Assembly (NCBI GenBank): GCA_030614585.1 | Contig: JAUWTT010000061.1 | Span: 1-12,270, forward strand | Length of the DNA stretch: 12,270 bases | Reading direction: 5' to 3' | DNA from: Acidobacteriota bacterium | Lineage (GTDB): Bacteria; Acidobacteriota; UBA6911; RPQK01; JAPXNP01 | Shown here: one piece after another, positions 5,913-12,270 of the stretch | Numbering within the stretch: position 1 is the stretch's first letter | How the letters are laid out: each line of letters begins with the position of its first letter | The notes under the pieces: generated by a model | What the model saw: only the letters and a program-made list of their open reading frames with translations | Told to the model about the DNA's origin: nothing | Database searches by the model: none | Translations under genes and position numbers: made by a program

Positions 5913-8900
5913 CTCATCAGCCGAAGAAACTGCGAGTTCAGGGACCGCACTTTCCACGAGGCGAGTGTTCCACTCTCTCAGGTATCTCCTGTGGGCCTCG
6001 GTATCAGGGTAGCGCTCTCCATCTGAATATGGGTAAGCCGACATACCGTGAAACGGTAGAGGCCCGAGAAACTGAGGACCGGCTGAGTTGGGGTCCATGT
6101 CCTTTCCGAAACCTTCAACGAAAATCAGGTAATCGCGAACCCATCCCGCCCGTGGCTTGGGAAGCTGTGAAACATCAAAATGAGCTTCGATCTGATCGCC
6201 AGAGCGTGTGATCACAAACATGTCGTCCCTTGCTTCCAGCAGCGGAACAACATCGCCGAAACGCGTATACGCTCCAACGTGAACTTTCCACTCGGCGGGA
6301 GCGGGTTCATCGTAGAAATACCGATTCGGCTTACGCCCATCAGGGCTGGCGAACCTGGCAAAACCCTGGTGGCTCAGTTCGGCACTTTCCGGTCTCAACC
6401 GTTGAAGTTCGAAATCTGTCCGATACTCACCCGTTTCCACAAGGATCTGATCCCAAAAGATCTTCATGTTTGTGACGATTCTGACCTCCCGACTCGCAGA
6501 CAGGAACTTTCCGGAGAGGTCAACGGTCATTGCTTTTGGCAACCCCGCGGGGAATCCCATCCGCTCGATCACGGTCACCCAGTTCCCCGACTGATCTCTG
6601 ACTTGCAGGTACGGAGGAATCAGGCCAATCCCCGCCTGTGACGCTGCCAAATTGCTGGTGCTGTCTGCGTAATCGATCCAGGCCTGCATGATCAGGACCG
6701 AGTACTCGTCCTCAGCCGAGCCTAGATCCAGAACCAACTCATGGAGTCCCGCATACCCCTTAAACGGTAGGCTCTCCGGAATCGCGGGATAGATACGATC
6801 ATTCCTGCTAATCTCCTCCAAGACACTCCTGCCGGAACCGTCAACGGCTCTCAAAGGAAGGCGAGGATTACTTATCGAAAAGAGCCTGAAATCCTGGTAC
6901 GGTGGGCCGGGTAGCAGCTTTTCGTCCGGGAATACCTCGAATTCAGATGGGTGATCCACCGCAACCAGCTCCAGCTGGTCGAAAAGAATGACTTCTTCGA
7001 GATGGTTGTTCATGGTCACAGCCAGGCGGCCGTCCTTCAATCTGACACTATCTCGATTCAGCTTCACGTACTCATCGGTATCGGGATAGTTGTAGACACC
7101 TGGGCTCAACAGGTTCCCATAGGCACTCCCCCCGAGGAAGTCGGTTTGAAACTCATAGCTCTCACCGTTCCACACATATAGAATTGGACAGCTGGTTCCC
7201 TTTCGATCCAGTTCCTGAACCTCAATCTGCTGGTTCATTGGAGGGCCTATCTCAGACTGCAGAACGCCGTTGGGCCAAAGCAGGCGAACAATATCGACCT
7301 TTTTCTTATTGCCCAGTCCGAAGTGGAAAAAGGGAGGGTGATGGGTGAGGTAGCCCTGTCCACCAAAGGTTTCGAGCTTTTCCCATGAATTGCCCGCCCG
7401 AATCTCAGCTTTCACACCCAATCCGTACTTGTTGCTGTTTGTGCCCACTGGTTTAATAGTAAGCCAGTTATTCTGGTTTCCACCCTCATTCCGAAACAGA
7501 AGGGGGCTTCCGCCATTCACACTAACCGCGAAATCAAGATCCCCATCACCGTCATAATCTCCGATCGAAATTCCACGAATGGCCAAACCTTTGAACTGGT
7601 CCAGCTTCACGCGATCAGAGACATCAACGAAGCTCTTGTTACGGTTTTCGAACAAGAAGAAGTTCTGGGAAGCTGCCAACCCTCCTGTCCCCTGATAGAG
7701 CCGAGACGAAAGGACCAGCACATCCAGGTCTCCGTCATTATCAAAATCAAACAACTGCGTATTGAGGGCCGGTAACTTCAGCTCGTTCGATATGGACGAA
7801 CTTGCCTCGGCATGCTCGTAGTAGCTGTTTCCATGATTGAACAGGACGCTGCTGCGCGAAGGCTTCATATCGGCAAGAACCAGATCCATAAAGCCATTAC
7901 GGGAAAGATCACCTGCAGCCACCCCCAGGCTTGTGCTGGAGATGACATCAGCCGCGTTACCGGCCGGGCTGGAGAACGTGCCATCCCTCATGTTGTTCAT
8001 CAACTGATTCGGGGCACCCTGGTTAACCACATAGAAATCCACGTCCCTGCTGTTATCCAGATCCGCCGATAGAACAGCTGTCGACTTGGAATTGCCACCT
8101 GCCGTTTTCGACTCTTCGGACACATCGGTAAATGTCCCGTTTCCATTGTTGCGATACAGTACATTCCCTGCCCCGCCGAAATCCTCCGGGAAGATTCCCG
8201 GGCTGACCTGCCGTTTTTTGACCTGCATGAAATTTGCGACAAGAATGTCCAAATCGCCATCGTGGTCGTAGTCGACATAGGCGCCACCCAGGCCCCACGC
8301 GGAATCTCCCACACCTGTCTCCGCCGTCACATCCTTAAAGGTCCCATCGCCTTCGTTGCGGTACAGGATGTTGGGTCCGTAATTGATCAGGTAAGGATCT
8401 GGAAAACCATCGTTATCGTAGTCACCCCAGATCGCCTGCATCGTTTTCGCTGAAAACTCCATTCCGGAACTAGCCGTCGTCTCTTCGAAGGTTCCATCTC
8501 CACGATTGCGGTAGAGTGCGCCTTTCGCTCCCTTCGCAGCTGCATTGGCCATATAGAGATCAAGCCGGCTGTCTTGATCGTAATCAACGAACGCGATCCC
8601 GGACCCCATGTAGGGAGCCAGTCTGCCTTCCAAATCGGTTACAGATTTCACCCTGATATCGGCCTTTCCTGGGCCACCATGAACGAAGTTGATGCCAGAC
8701 ATTTCCGCGACTTCGGCGAATTCCACTTTGATGGGTGCATTCTCCGGCGGACTATACCCCTCCAAATATCCCTCAGGAATCTTGCCGATGGCGATCGCAT
8801 ACTTGCCCTGCTCAAGGTACTGAAGGCCCACGGTAGTGCTCCCGAAAAGGTCCTGTAAGCGCTTAAACTCTTGCATTTCCGCCTGGCCTTCAACTCTCTT

Positions 8901-9467
8901 TCCACTCCTGCTTAATGCCGTGGCTAGATTGTAGTGAGCTGAAGCGTTATAGGATTCCAGTTCGATAACCTTGCGAAAATAGGAGACAGCCGTCTCGTAG
9001 TCTCTCTGCCTCATGAAAAGGCGTCCCAGGTAGTAGTTTGTCGAGGGGTCCAGAGAATCCTGGCGATTCACATTCAAAAACGCATTGACCGCCTTATCCA
9101 CTTCGTCCTGATTCCGATAAATCAAACCAAGAACGTAGTTGGATCTTATCTCGTTTGGCGCGACATCAAGAACTTTCAGAAGAATTGTGGAAGCTTCCTC
9201 GTACTTCTGATCATAGAAATACGCAATTCCCAGATTTACCATTACAGGGGTCACTTCGCGATTTGCAGAAAGGATTTCCGAGAACTCCTGCGCAGCTTCC
9301 TTAAACTTGTACTGATCAAGGAAAGCGACTCCCCGATTGTTTCGATACAGCATCTCTACAATCTGATCGTTGCCTTGAGCGACCGACGAGAGAGGATACG
9401 TCAAGAGGGCTGCCAATCCCAGCGCCACAAGCGCGCCGAGCACTACCAATTTCATCCCGCATTTCAT
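5910..9467 (-). CDS. Secreted TPR / FG-GAP / ASPIC-UnbV (CRTAC1-like) protein
   Basis: This 1185-residue protein begins with a Sec-type signal (MKCGMK, hydrophobic 7-22, probable cleavage near SVA-Q, residues 28-31). TPR helices fill residues about 34-205 (for example NYYLGRLFMRQRDYETAVSY). Seven calcium-loop FG-GAP motifs of DxDxDGxxD type start near residues 295, 349, 399, 469, 520, 574 and 637, three of them (469, 520, 295) degenerate; this implies a beta-propeller. An ASPIC/UnbV domain spans about 666-752 (GQGYLTHHPPFFHFGLG). The remaining 430 residues start with CPILYVWNGESYEF (760-773) and have no family I can name; they look beta-rich. The location is probably periplasmic or extracellular. 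The family is abundant in Acidobacteriota and related phyla but lacks a settled function; surface binding or assembly is a guess. The start is ATG at 9467, with no strong Shine-Dalgarno. Confidence 0.88.
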   Translation of the reverse strand: MKCGMKLVVLGALVALGLAALLTYPLSSVAQGNDQIVEMLYRNNRGVAFLDQYKFKEAAQEFSEILSANREVTPVMVNLGIAYFYDQKYEEASTILLKVLDVAPNEIRSNYVLGLIYRNQDEVDKAVNAFLNVNRQDSLDPSTNYYLGRLFMRQRDYETAVSYFRKVIELESYNASAHYNLATALSRSGKRVEGQAEMQEFKRLQDLFGSTTVGLQYLEQGKYAIAIGKIPEGYLEGYSPPENAPIKVEFAEVAEMSGINFVHGGPGKADIRVKSVTDLEGRLAPYMGSGIAFVDYDQDSRLDLYMANAAAKGAKGALYRNRGDGTFEETTASSGMEFSAKTMQAIWGDYDNDGFPDPYLINYGPNILYRNEGDGTFKDVTAETGVGDSAWGLGGAYVDYDHDGDLDILVANFMQVKKRQVSPGIFPEDFGGAGNVLYRNNGNGTFTDVSEESKTAGGNSKSTAVLSADLDNSRDVDFYVVNQGAPNQLMNNMRDGTFSSPAGNAADVISSTSLGVAAGDLSRNGFMDLVLADMKPSRSSVLFNHGNSYYEHAEASSSISNELKLPALNTQLFDFDNDGDLDVLVLSSRLYQGTGGLAASQNFFLFENRNKSFVDVSDRVKLDQFKGLAIRGISIGDYDGDGDLDFAVSVNGGSPLLFRNEGGNQNNWLTIKPVGTNSNKYGLGVKAEIRAGNSWEKLETFGGQGYLTHHPPFFHFGLGNKKKVDIVRLLWPNGVLQSEIGPPMNQQIEVQELDRKGTSCPILYVWNGESYEFQTDFLGGSAYGNLLSPGVYNYPDTDEYVKLNRDSVRLKDGRLAVTMNNHLEEVILFDQLELVAVDHPSEFEVFPDEKLLPGPPYQDFRLFSISNPRLPLRAVDGSGRSVLEEISRNDRIYPAIPESLPFKGYAGLHELVLDLGSAEDEYSVLIMQAWIDYADSTSNLAASQAGIGLIPPYLQVRDQSGNWVTVIERMGFPAGLPKAMTVDLSGKFLSASREVRIVTNMKIFWDQILVETGEYRTDFELQRLRPESAELSHQGFARFASPDGRKPNRYFYDEPAPAEWKVHVGAYTRFGDVVPLLEARDDMFVITRSGDQIEAHFDVSQLPKPRAGWVRDYLIFVEGFGKDMDPNSAGPQFLGPLPFHGMSAYPYSDGERYPDTEAHRRYLREWNTRLVESAVPELAVSSADE

Positions 9468-9474
9468 GCGAACT

Positions 9475-9480
9475 ATTCTA
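9475..9480 (-). promoter_or_regulatory. Possible -10 box giving a leaderless transcript of the TPR/FG-GAP gene
   Basis: On the minus strand TAGAAT ends 7 nt before the ATG, which would place transcription start at or next to the start codon. No convincing -35 box and no clear Shine-Dalgarno are present. This rests on one hexamer, so it is weak. Confidence 0.25.
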
Positions 9481-9540
9481 CCCTAAACCGGTCCATACTC
9501 AGCCCACTGCCGTACATGGCCGCCTGAAACCGGAGAATCT

Positions 9541-9690
9541 GAACCACAAAGACACCAAGTACACCAAGGAAATGTAGTGTTTGCGATGAATCTCTCAGGG
9601 ACACCACTAAGTCTTGAATGCAGATCGACCGATTGTGGTTTGTTTAAGGTAACCGATTGATTCTTGGTGTCCTTTGGTGGTGAGTTTGTG
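9541..9690. repeat. Intergenic inverted repeat with ACACCAAG / CTTGGTG short repeats
   Basis: The left arm, 9541-9569 (gaaccacaaagacaccaagt and on), is roughly the reverse complement of the right arm, 9657-9690 (ttgattcttggtgtcctttg and on). A related piece (gacaccactaagtcttgaa) lies between at 9600-9618. The right arm shares ttgattcttggtg with the element at 2035-2047. The spacer 9468-9766 holds no visible gene. Confidence 0.6.
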
Positions 9691-9766
9691 AATTGTCGAG
9701 GCTAGGGAGAACATCCGGAAGAATGTCGCGGAGTCTCCTAAAGTAACAAAGGGAAGCTAGCAACAG

Positions 9767-10417
9767 TTATTCGTAAAGGAACAGGTACTCCCTGAAACCG
9801 TTTCTGAGCAGGAACGAATTGCAGACCCGGAAATTCGGCATCAGGCTGTCAAAGTCGCTCTTGCCATACTTAGGGCAGTCTTTCAGAACGGATGAGTTGA
9901 ACCTGTATTCGAGGCGCTCATCATCAACGATCCTGAAATTGCAGGGAGTCTCAGGAATATGCTGCTGAGTCGAAATAAGACTGAAGAGCAGGGTGCCACT
10001 CCGAGAATACTGGCCCAAGTGCATTATCAGATGCTTGAATTCCTCCCGCTCGAGGTAATTCAGCAGATCCCAGACCAGAATCAGATCGAAGCGAGCCTTT
10101 CTGATATAAGGCATCAGGTAAGAGAAAACTGCGTCGTATGAGAATCCATCCTCAGGCGACAAATAATCGAAAGAGCTCAGCGTCGAGTACAGGTCTTCAA
10201 TACAGATCGTGCATCTGAACTGGGAAAAGAAATCTACATTTCCGCCCAAGGCCGGACCGAGATCAAGAATCCTGTATTTCTTCTCTTTCTTAAACTGGTT
10301 AAATAGGACATTCAGGGCCAGCGATCTATGCACTACCGGCTCGATCGAAACGATCTCCTCTTTCTTCACCGGTTCCTGCGGCCGGCCTCCCAATCCAAAG
10401 GGTAGCCATTTCCTCAT
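9767..10417 (-). CDS. SAM-methyltransferase-like protein coupled to bactofilin
   Basis: This 216-residue cytoplasmic protein has the outline of a class I methyltransferase. Motif I is YRILDLGPALGGNVDFF (48-64), although GPALGG replaces the usual GxGxG. An acidic residue, IED (73-75), ends strand 2. A strand FDLILVWDLLNYLEREEF (110-127) stands at the motif II-IV position, followed by GTLLFSLIST (141-150). The first 30 residues are basic and unrelated to the fold. No substrate can be named. The ATG overlaps the TGA of the bactofilin gene as ATGA, so translation is probably coupled to it. The degenerate motif I leaves open a SAM-binding protein without catalysis. Confidence 0.7.
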   Translation of the reverse strand: MRKWLPFGLGGRPQEPVKKEEIVSIEPVVHRSLALNVLFNQFKKEKKYRILDLGPALGGNVDFFSQFRCTICIEDLYSTLSSFDYLSPEDGFSYDAVFSYLMPYIRKARFDLILVWDLLNYLEREEFKHLIMHLGQYSRSGTLLFSLISTQQHIPETPCNFRIVDDERLEYRFNSSVLKDCPKYGKSDFDSLMPNFRVCNSFLLRNGFREYLFLYE

Positions 10418-10944
10418 GTCTTAGATGAAGGCTGATCCATTTTGATGCCAAGTTTCGGTTGAACCACCCCTTTTGCGGATTCCTTGGCCTCAGGACTCTT
10501 GCCTGGGGGAGTACTGATCTTTGGTGACTGTGGAGCAACGGCTTGTTTCTGCACAGAATCCATGTCAATGCTGCCCTTGAACTTCGAGCCTTCCTCTAAT
10601 TTCACACGCGGAGCAACGAGATTTCCCTTAACGTTGCCGGTCTCCCTGATCACGATTCGGTCGTCGGCGTATAGATTGCCTCGTACATCGCCCTCGATGC
10701 ATATGCTCTTGGCATAGAGATCAGCTTTCACACGGCCATCTCTTCCAACGGTTATGCCATTTTTCTTCAAAACGACCTTTCCTTCAATCCGACCCTGGAT
10801 TGTCAGGTCTTCTTCCCCAGTCAAGTCGCCTTTGAAAACCAAAGAGGGCCCAATAATTGCTTTTTCTCTCATCGGCTGACGTTCAAACTCCCGTGCCGGC
10901 TGCCCAGGCACTTCGTTACTTTCCACATCGGTTTTTTTCCACAT
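10414..10944 (-). CDS. Bactofilin (polymer-forming cytoskeletal protein)
   Basis: The 176-residue protein has the single bactofilin beta-helix at residues about 29-128. Its signs are repeated short strands with Gly turns: LTIQGRIEGKV, VKADLYAKSICIEGDVRGNL and GNVKGNLVAPRVKLEEGSKF. Bactofilins polymerise without nucleotide into filaments on the inner face of the membrane and guide cell shape or wall enzymes. The N-terminal 28 residues are charged. The C-terminal tail (130-176) is rich in Pro, Lys and Ser and probably disordered, as is usual in the family. AGGGAG (10951-10956) precedes the ATG by 6 nt. The next gene starts inside its stop codon. A perfect palindrome sits 20-43 nt upstream. Confidence 0.93.
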   Translation of the reverse strand: MWKKTDVESNEVPGQPAREFERQPMREKAIIGPSLVFKGDLTGEEDLTIQGRIEGKVVLKKNGITVGRDGRVKADLYAKSICIEGDVRGNLYADDRIVIRETGNVKGNLVAPRVKLEEGSKFKGSIDMDSVQKQAVAPQSPKISTPPGKSPEAKESAKGVVQPKLGIKMDQPSSKT

Positions 10945-10963
10945 ACGATTCTCCCTAAATGAT

Positions 10964-10987
10964 ATTGACTATCTTTCTATAGTCAAT
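10964..10987. promoter_or_regulatory. Perfect 9-bp inverted repeat upstream of bactofilin (candidate operator or leader hairpin)
   Basis: Arms attgactat (10964-10972) and atagtcaat (10979-10987) are exact reverse complements around a 6-nt loop ctttct. The site lies 20-43 nt before the bactofilin ATG and overlaps the candidate -10 box. That suits a repressor site or an mRNA hairpin. The protein that might bind is unknown. Confidence 0.45.
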
Positions 10988-11002
10988 GGTTTTCGAAGTC
11001 AA
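10976..11002 (-). promoter_or_regulatory. Candidate sigma70-type promoter for bactofilin
   Basis: On the minus strand TTGACT (11002-10997) is followed after 15 nt by TATAGA (10981-10976). The spacer is short of the usual 17 nt and the -10 matches four of six consensus bases, so this is tentative. Confidence 0.3.
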
Positions 11003-11073
11003 GAAAGCTTCCCGCCGGCCCGATAACGACAAACTGAGCCTCTTGTCGAACTGTTTGGAACACTTAGAGTTTA

Positions 11074-11214
11074 CTATTTATTTCCCAGGGCCTGTAACAT
11101 TGCTTCGTTCCAGCTATCGCCCAAACCGATCATCTCAATCGAATTAATCGGAGAATCTCCGTGGCGGGCGTAACTCCCTCTCAGCTTCCGAGCCGCGTCT
11201 TGTAGGCAATCGGG
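11074..11214 (-). pseudogene. Probable remnant of a HAD-superfamily phosphatase C-terminus
   Basis: An open stretch of 46 codons, closed by TAG at 11074-11076 and limited upstream by an in-frame TGA (11215-11217), overlaps the end of queC in another frame. Its last residues read SPINSIEMIGLGDSWNEAML and then QALGNK. GLGDSWNE resembles HAD motif IV (GLGDSxND) with the second Asp changed to Glu. No plausible start codon gives a whole domain: the only ATGs leave 19 residues or fewer. I read it as the leftover end of a lost gene. Chance resemblance remains possible. Confidence 0.3.
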
Positions 11215-11861
11215 TCATTCACTCCAGCCTGCTCGAAGCCACGAAGTCTGAGTAAACAACTGTCACAGCGGCCGCAAGCCAATTCGCCGGCTTGGTAACA
11301 GGACCATGTCAAGTCCAAGGGCGCCTGCAATTCGATTCCGCACAGCACGATGTCTCGTTTAGACATTCGAATTAGAGGCGTCACTACCTCAATTGACGTT
11401 TCCAGTTTGGTCCCCAGCCTAACCACTTCATTAAAGGCGGCGAAAAACGACTTCCTGCAATCCGGATAACCGGAACTGTCCTCTTCGACAGCTCCGACGT
11501 AAAGGTAACTCCCTCCGATTACCTCTGCCCAACTCGTAGCAATTGCCAGGAGATTCGCATTTCGGAACGGGACATAGGTCAGAGGGATACCGGGTCGATC
11601 CACTTCACCCTCTGGAACTCCGATCGATCTGTCGGTGAGGGCTGACCCCCCAATCTCCCTCAGGTATCCACCGTCGATGCAGAGCCGTTCTGTTACGTCG
11701 TAGTAGTCAGCGATTTCATGAAACGCCCTCAGTTCTCTCTTTTCGGTAAGTTGTCCGTAGGCGACGTGGAGAAACGCAAGATCGAGACCTTGAGAACGGG
11801 CAATCGCTGCCGTGACACAGCTGTCCATTCCTCCACTGACCAGGCAAATAGCAGTACTCAT
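11181..11861 (-). CDS. queC: 7-cyano-7-deazaguanine synthase QueC
   Basis: This 226-residue enzyme converts 7-carboxy-7-deazaguanine to preQ0 with ATP and ammonia, in the queuosine (and 7-deazaguanine DNA) pathway. The PP-loop is SGGMDS (9-14). YVPFRNANLLAIA (97-109) and EEDSSGYPDCR (126-136) are family signatures. The zinc site is C188, C196, C199 and C202 (CYQAGELACGRCDSC), followed by GFEQAGVNDPI (208-218). The length matches the family. The frame can be extended four codons to a TTG at 11873, but those codons are heptad repeat, so I take the ATG at 11861. No Shine-Dalgarno is possible, because the repeat array touches the start codon. No queD, queE, queF or tgt is nearby, and no dpd DNA-modification genes are seen. 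Confidence 0.95.
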   Translation of the reverse strand: MSTAICLVSGGMDSCVTAAIARSQGLDLAFLHVAYGQLTEKRELRAFHEIADYYDVTERLCIDGGYLREIGGSALTDRSIGVPEGEVDRPGIPLTYVPFRNANLLAIATSWAEVIGGSYLYVGAVEEDSSGYPDCRKSFFAAFNEVVRLGTKLETSIEVVTPLIRMSKRDIVLCGIELQAPLDLTWSCYQAGELACGRCDSCLLRLRGFEQAGVNDPIAYKTRLGS

Positions 11862-11952
11862 GGCAAATGACAAGTGTCAAATGGCAAATGTCAAATGTCA
11901 AATGCCGGATGCCGGATGCCGGATGCAGTAATCAGTAATCAGTAATCGGTTA
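11862..11952. repeat. Composite heptad array, 13 contiguous 7-nt units of three families
   Basis: Reading in steps of 7 from 11862 gives ggcaaat, gacaagt, gtcaaat, ggcaaat, gtcaaat, gtcaaat, then gccggat three times, then gcagtaa, tcagtaa, tcagtaa, tcggtta. The 7-nt phase is never broken when the family changes. The array begins at the base next to the queC start codon. Confidence 0.88.
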
Positions 11953-11983
11953 ACGGGCAGAACGCCTCCGCTCCGCTCTACTT

Positions 11984-12011
11984 TTGTCATTTGTCATTTG
12001 TCATTTGTCAT
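11984..12011. repeat. Heptad array TTGTCAT, four perfect units
   Basis: Four identical 7-nt units. The reverse complement (ATGACAA) differs by one base from the ATGTCAA phase of the array at 11862-11903, so the two flank the spacer core in inverted orientation. Confidence 0.88.
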
Positions 12012-12018
12012 TCCCTAG

Positions 12019-12042
12019 TGTGCTTGGTGACTTCGTGGTGAA
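12019..12042. repeat. Short CTTGGTGACTTCGTGGTGAA element
   Basis: tgtgcttggtgacttcgtgg and the following bases match the right-hand part of the element at 2040-2066 (cttggtgacttggtgg). It lies between two heptad arrays. Confidence 0.55.
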
Positions 12043-12119
12043 CCCCAGTTCCCAGCCCCCAGCCCCCAGCTCCCAGCTCCCAGCCCCCAGCTCCCAGCTC
12101 CCAGCCCCCAGCTCCAAGT
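12043..12119. repeat. Heptad array YCCCAGC, eleven units with a 21-bp higher-order period
   Basis: Units run ccccagt, tcccagc, ccccagc, ccccagc, tcccagc, tcccagc, ccccagc, tcccagc, tcccagc, ccccagc, tccaagt. From 12064 the first base follows C-T-T, repeating every three units (64-84, 85-105, 106-119 partial). The array ends 36 nt before the start codon of the plus-strand gene. Confidence 0.88.
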
Positions 12120-12155
12120 CCATCCCACTGGAATATCAAAGGAGATTCAGGAAGA

Positions 12156-12270
12156 ATGGTGTCTGACGTGAGTAAGAAGATCTACATCCTGGCCGCTGTC
12201 ATTGCCTTGTTTGGCATCGCTGCTCTCGCTGTACTGAAACACTACTCAAACGACATCGTCCACGCTGTTG
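12156..12270 (+). CDS. Membrane protein of unknown function, N-terminus only
   Basis: The frame is open from ATG at 12156 to the right edge, 38 codons. The only plus-strand gene in the window, it is divergent from queC. A short, basic N-terminus (VSKK) leads into one hydrophobic segment (residues about 9-27, IYILAAVIALFGIAALAVL), then a polar stretch. This suits a membrane anchor or an uncleaved signal with the N-terminus inside. GGAG (12141-12144) and AGGAAG (12149-12154) precede the ATG, the second very close. I do not recognise the family from so short a piece. Confidence 0.6.
   Translation, partial: MVSDVSKKIYILAAVIALFGIAALAVLKHYSNDIVHAV

Noticed and set aside
10958..10986. Promoter using the palindrome's own TTGACT and TATCAT 16 nt later
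   Set aside because: Transcription would start inside the Shine-Dalgarno of bactofilin, leaving it without a usable ribosome site.
11181..11873. Four-codon longer queC starting at TTG 11873
   Set aside because: The extra codons are repeat sequence and the family's N-terminus aligns with the ATG at 11861.
11716..11901. Minus-strand frame overlapping the queC start
   Set aside because: Its N-terminus is translated heptad repeat and the rest is queC in the wrong frame.
11862..12119. CRISPR array
   Set aside because: Units are 7 nt and directly abutting; there are no spacers of 30 nt or so, and no cas genes.
11984..12166. Plus-strand frame reading through the spacer repeats
   Set aside because: The translation is low-complexity heptad repeat, and it overlaps the better-supported start at 12156.

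Overview
The window is about 12.3 kb of moderate-GC bacterial DNA. Nearly every gene lies on the minus strand. It looks like an accessory or housekeeping stretch of an uncultured, soil-type bacterium. Acidobacteriota is my best guess. The basis is the long secreted TPR / FG-GAP / ASPIC-UnbV protein, a short ETF-ubiquinone oxidoreductase neighbourhood and spacers full of short tandem repeats. No marker gene fixes the phylum, so this assignment is inference.

Layout from left to right: a glucokinase-regulatory-protein-like double-SIS protein cut by the left edge (1-1427, minus); a small orphan zinc-finger anti-sigma-like protein (1557-1811, minus); a fold-type II PLP enzyme of the threonine dehydratase family (2087-3052, minus); ETF-ubiquinone oxidoreductase (3126-4805, minus, TTG start); elongation factor P (4919-5476, minus); a spacer of about 420 bp that is almost entirely one imperfect palindrome; a 1185-residue secreted TPR / FG-GAP / ASPIC protein (5910-9467, minus); a methyltransferase-like protein (9767-10417, minus) whose ATG overlaps the stop of a bactofilin gene (10414-10944, minus); a probable degraded HAD-phosphatase C-terminus (11074-11214, minus); queC (11181-11861, minus); and the start of a plus-strand membrane protein (12156 to the right edge).

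The genes do not form one pathway. The likely transcription units are efp / ETF-QO / PLP enzyme (possibly co-transcribed, gaps of 113 and 73 nt) and the translationally coupled bactofilin-methyltransferase pair. QueC stands without other queuosine genes.

The most unusual content is in the spacers. They hold tandem repeats with a strict 7-nt period in several sequence families, and a second family with a nonamer built on TTCTTGGTG. Several are laid out as inverted copies at the two sides of a spacer. One array keeps its 7-nt phase across three different repeat families. Two arrays touch the start or stop codon of the neighbouring gene.
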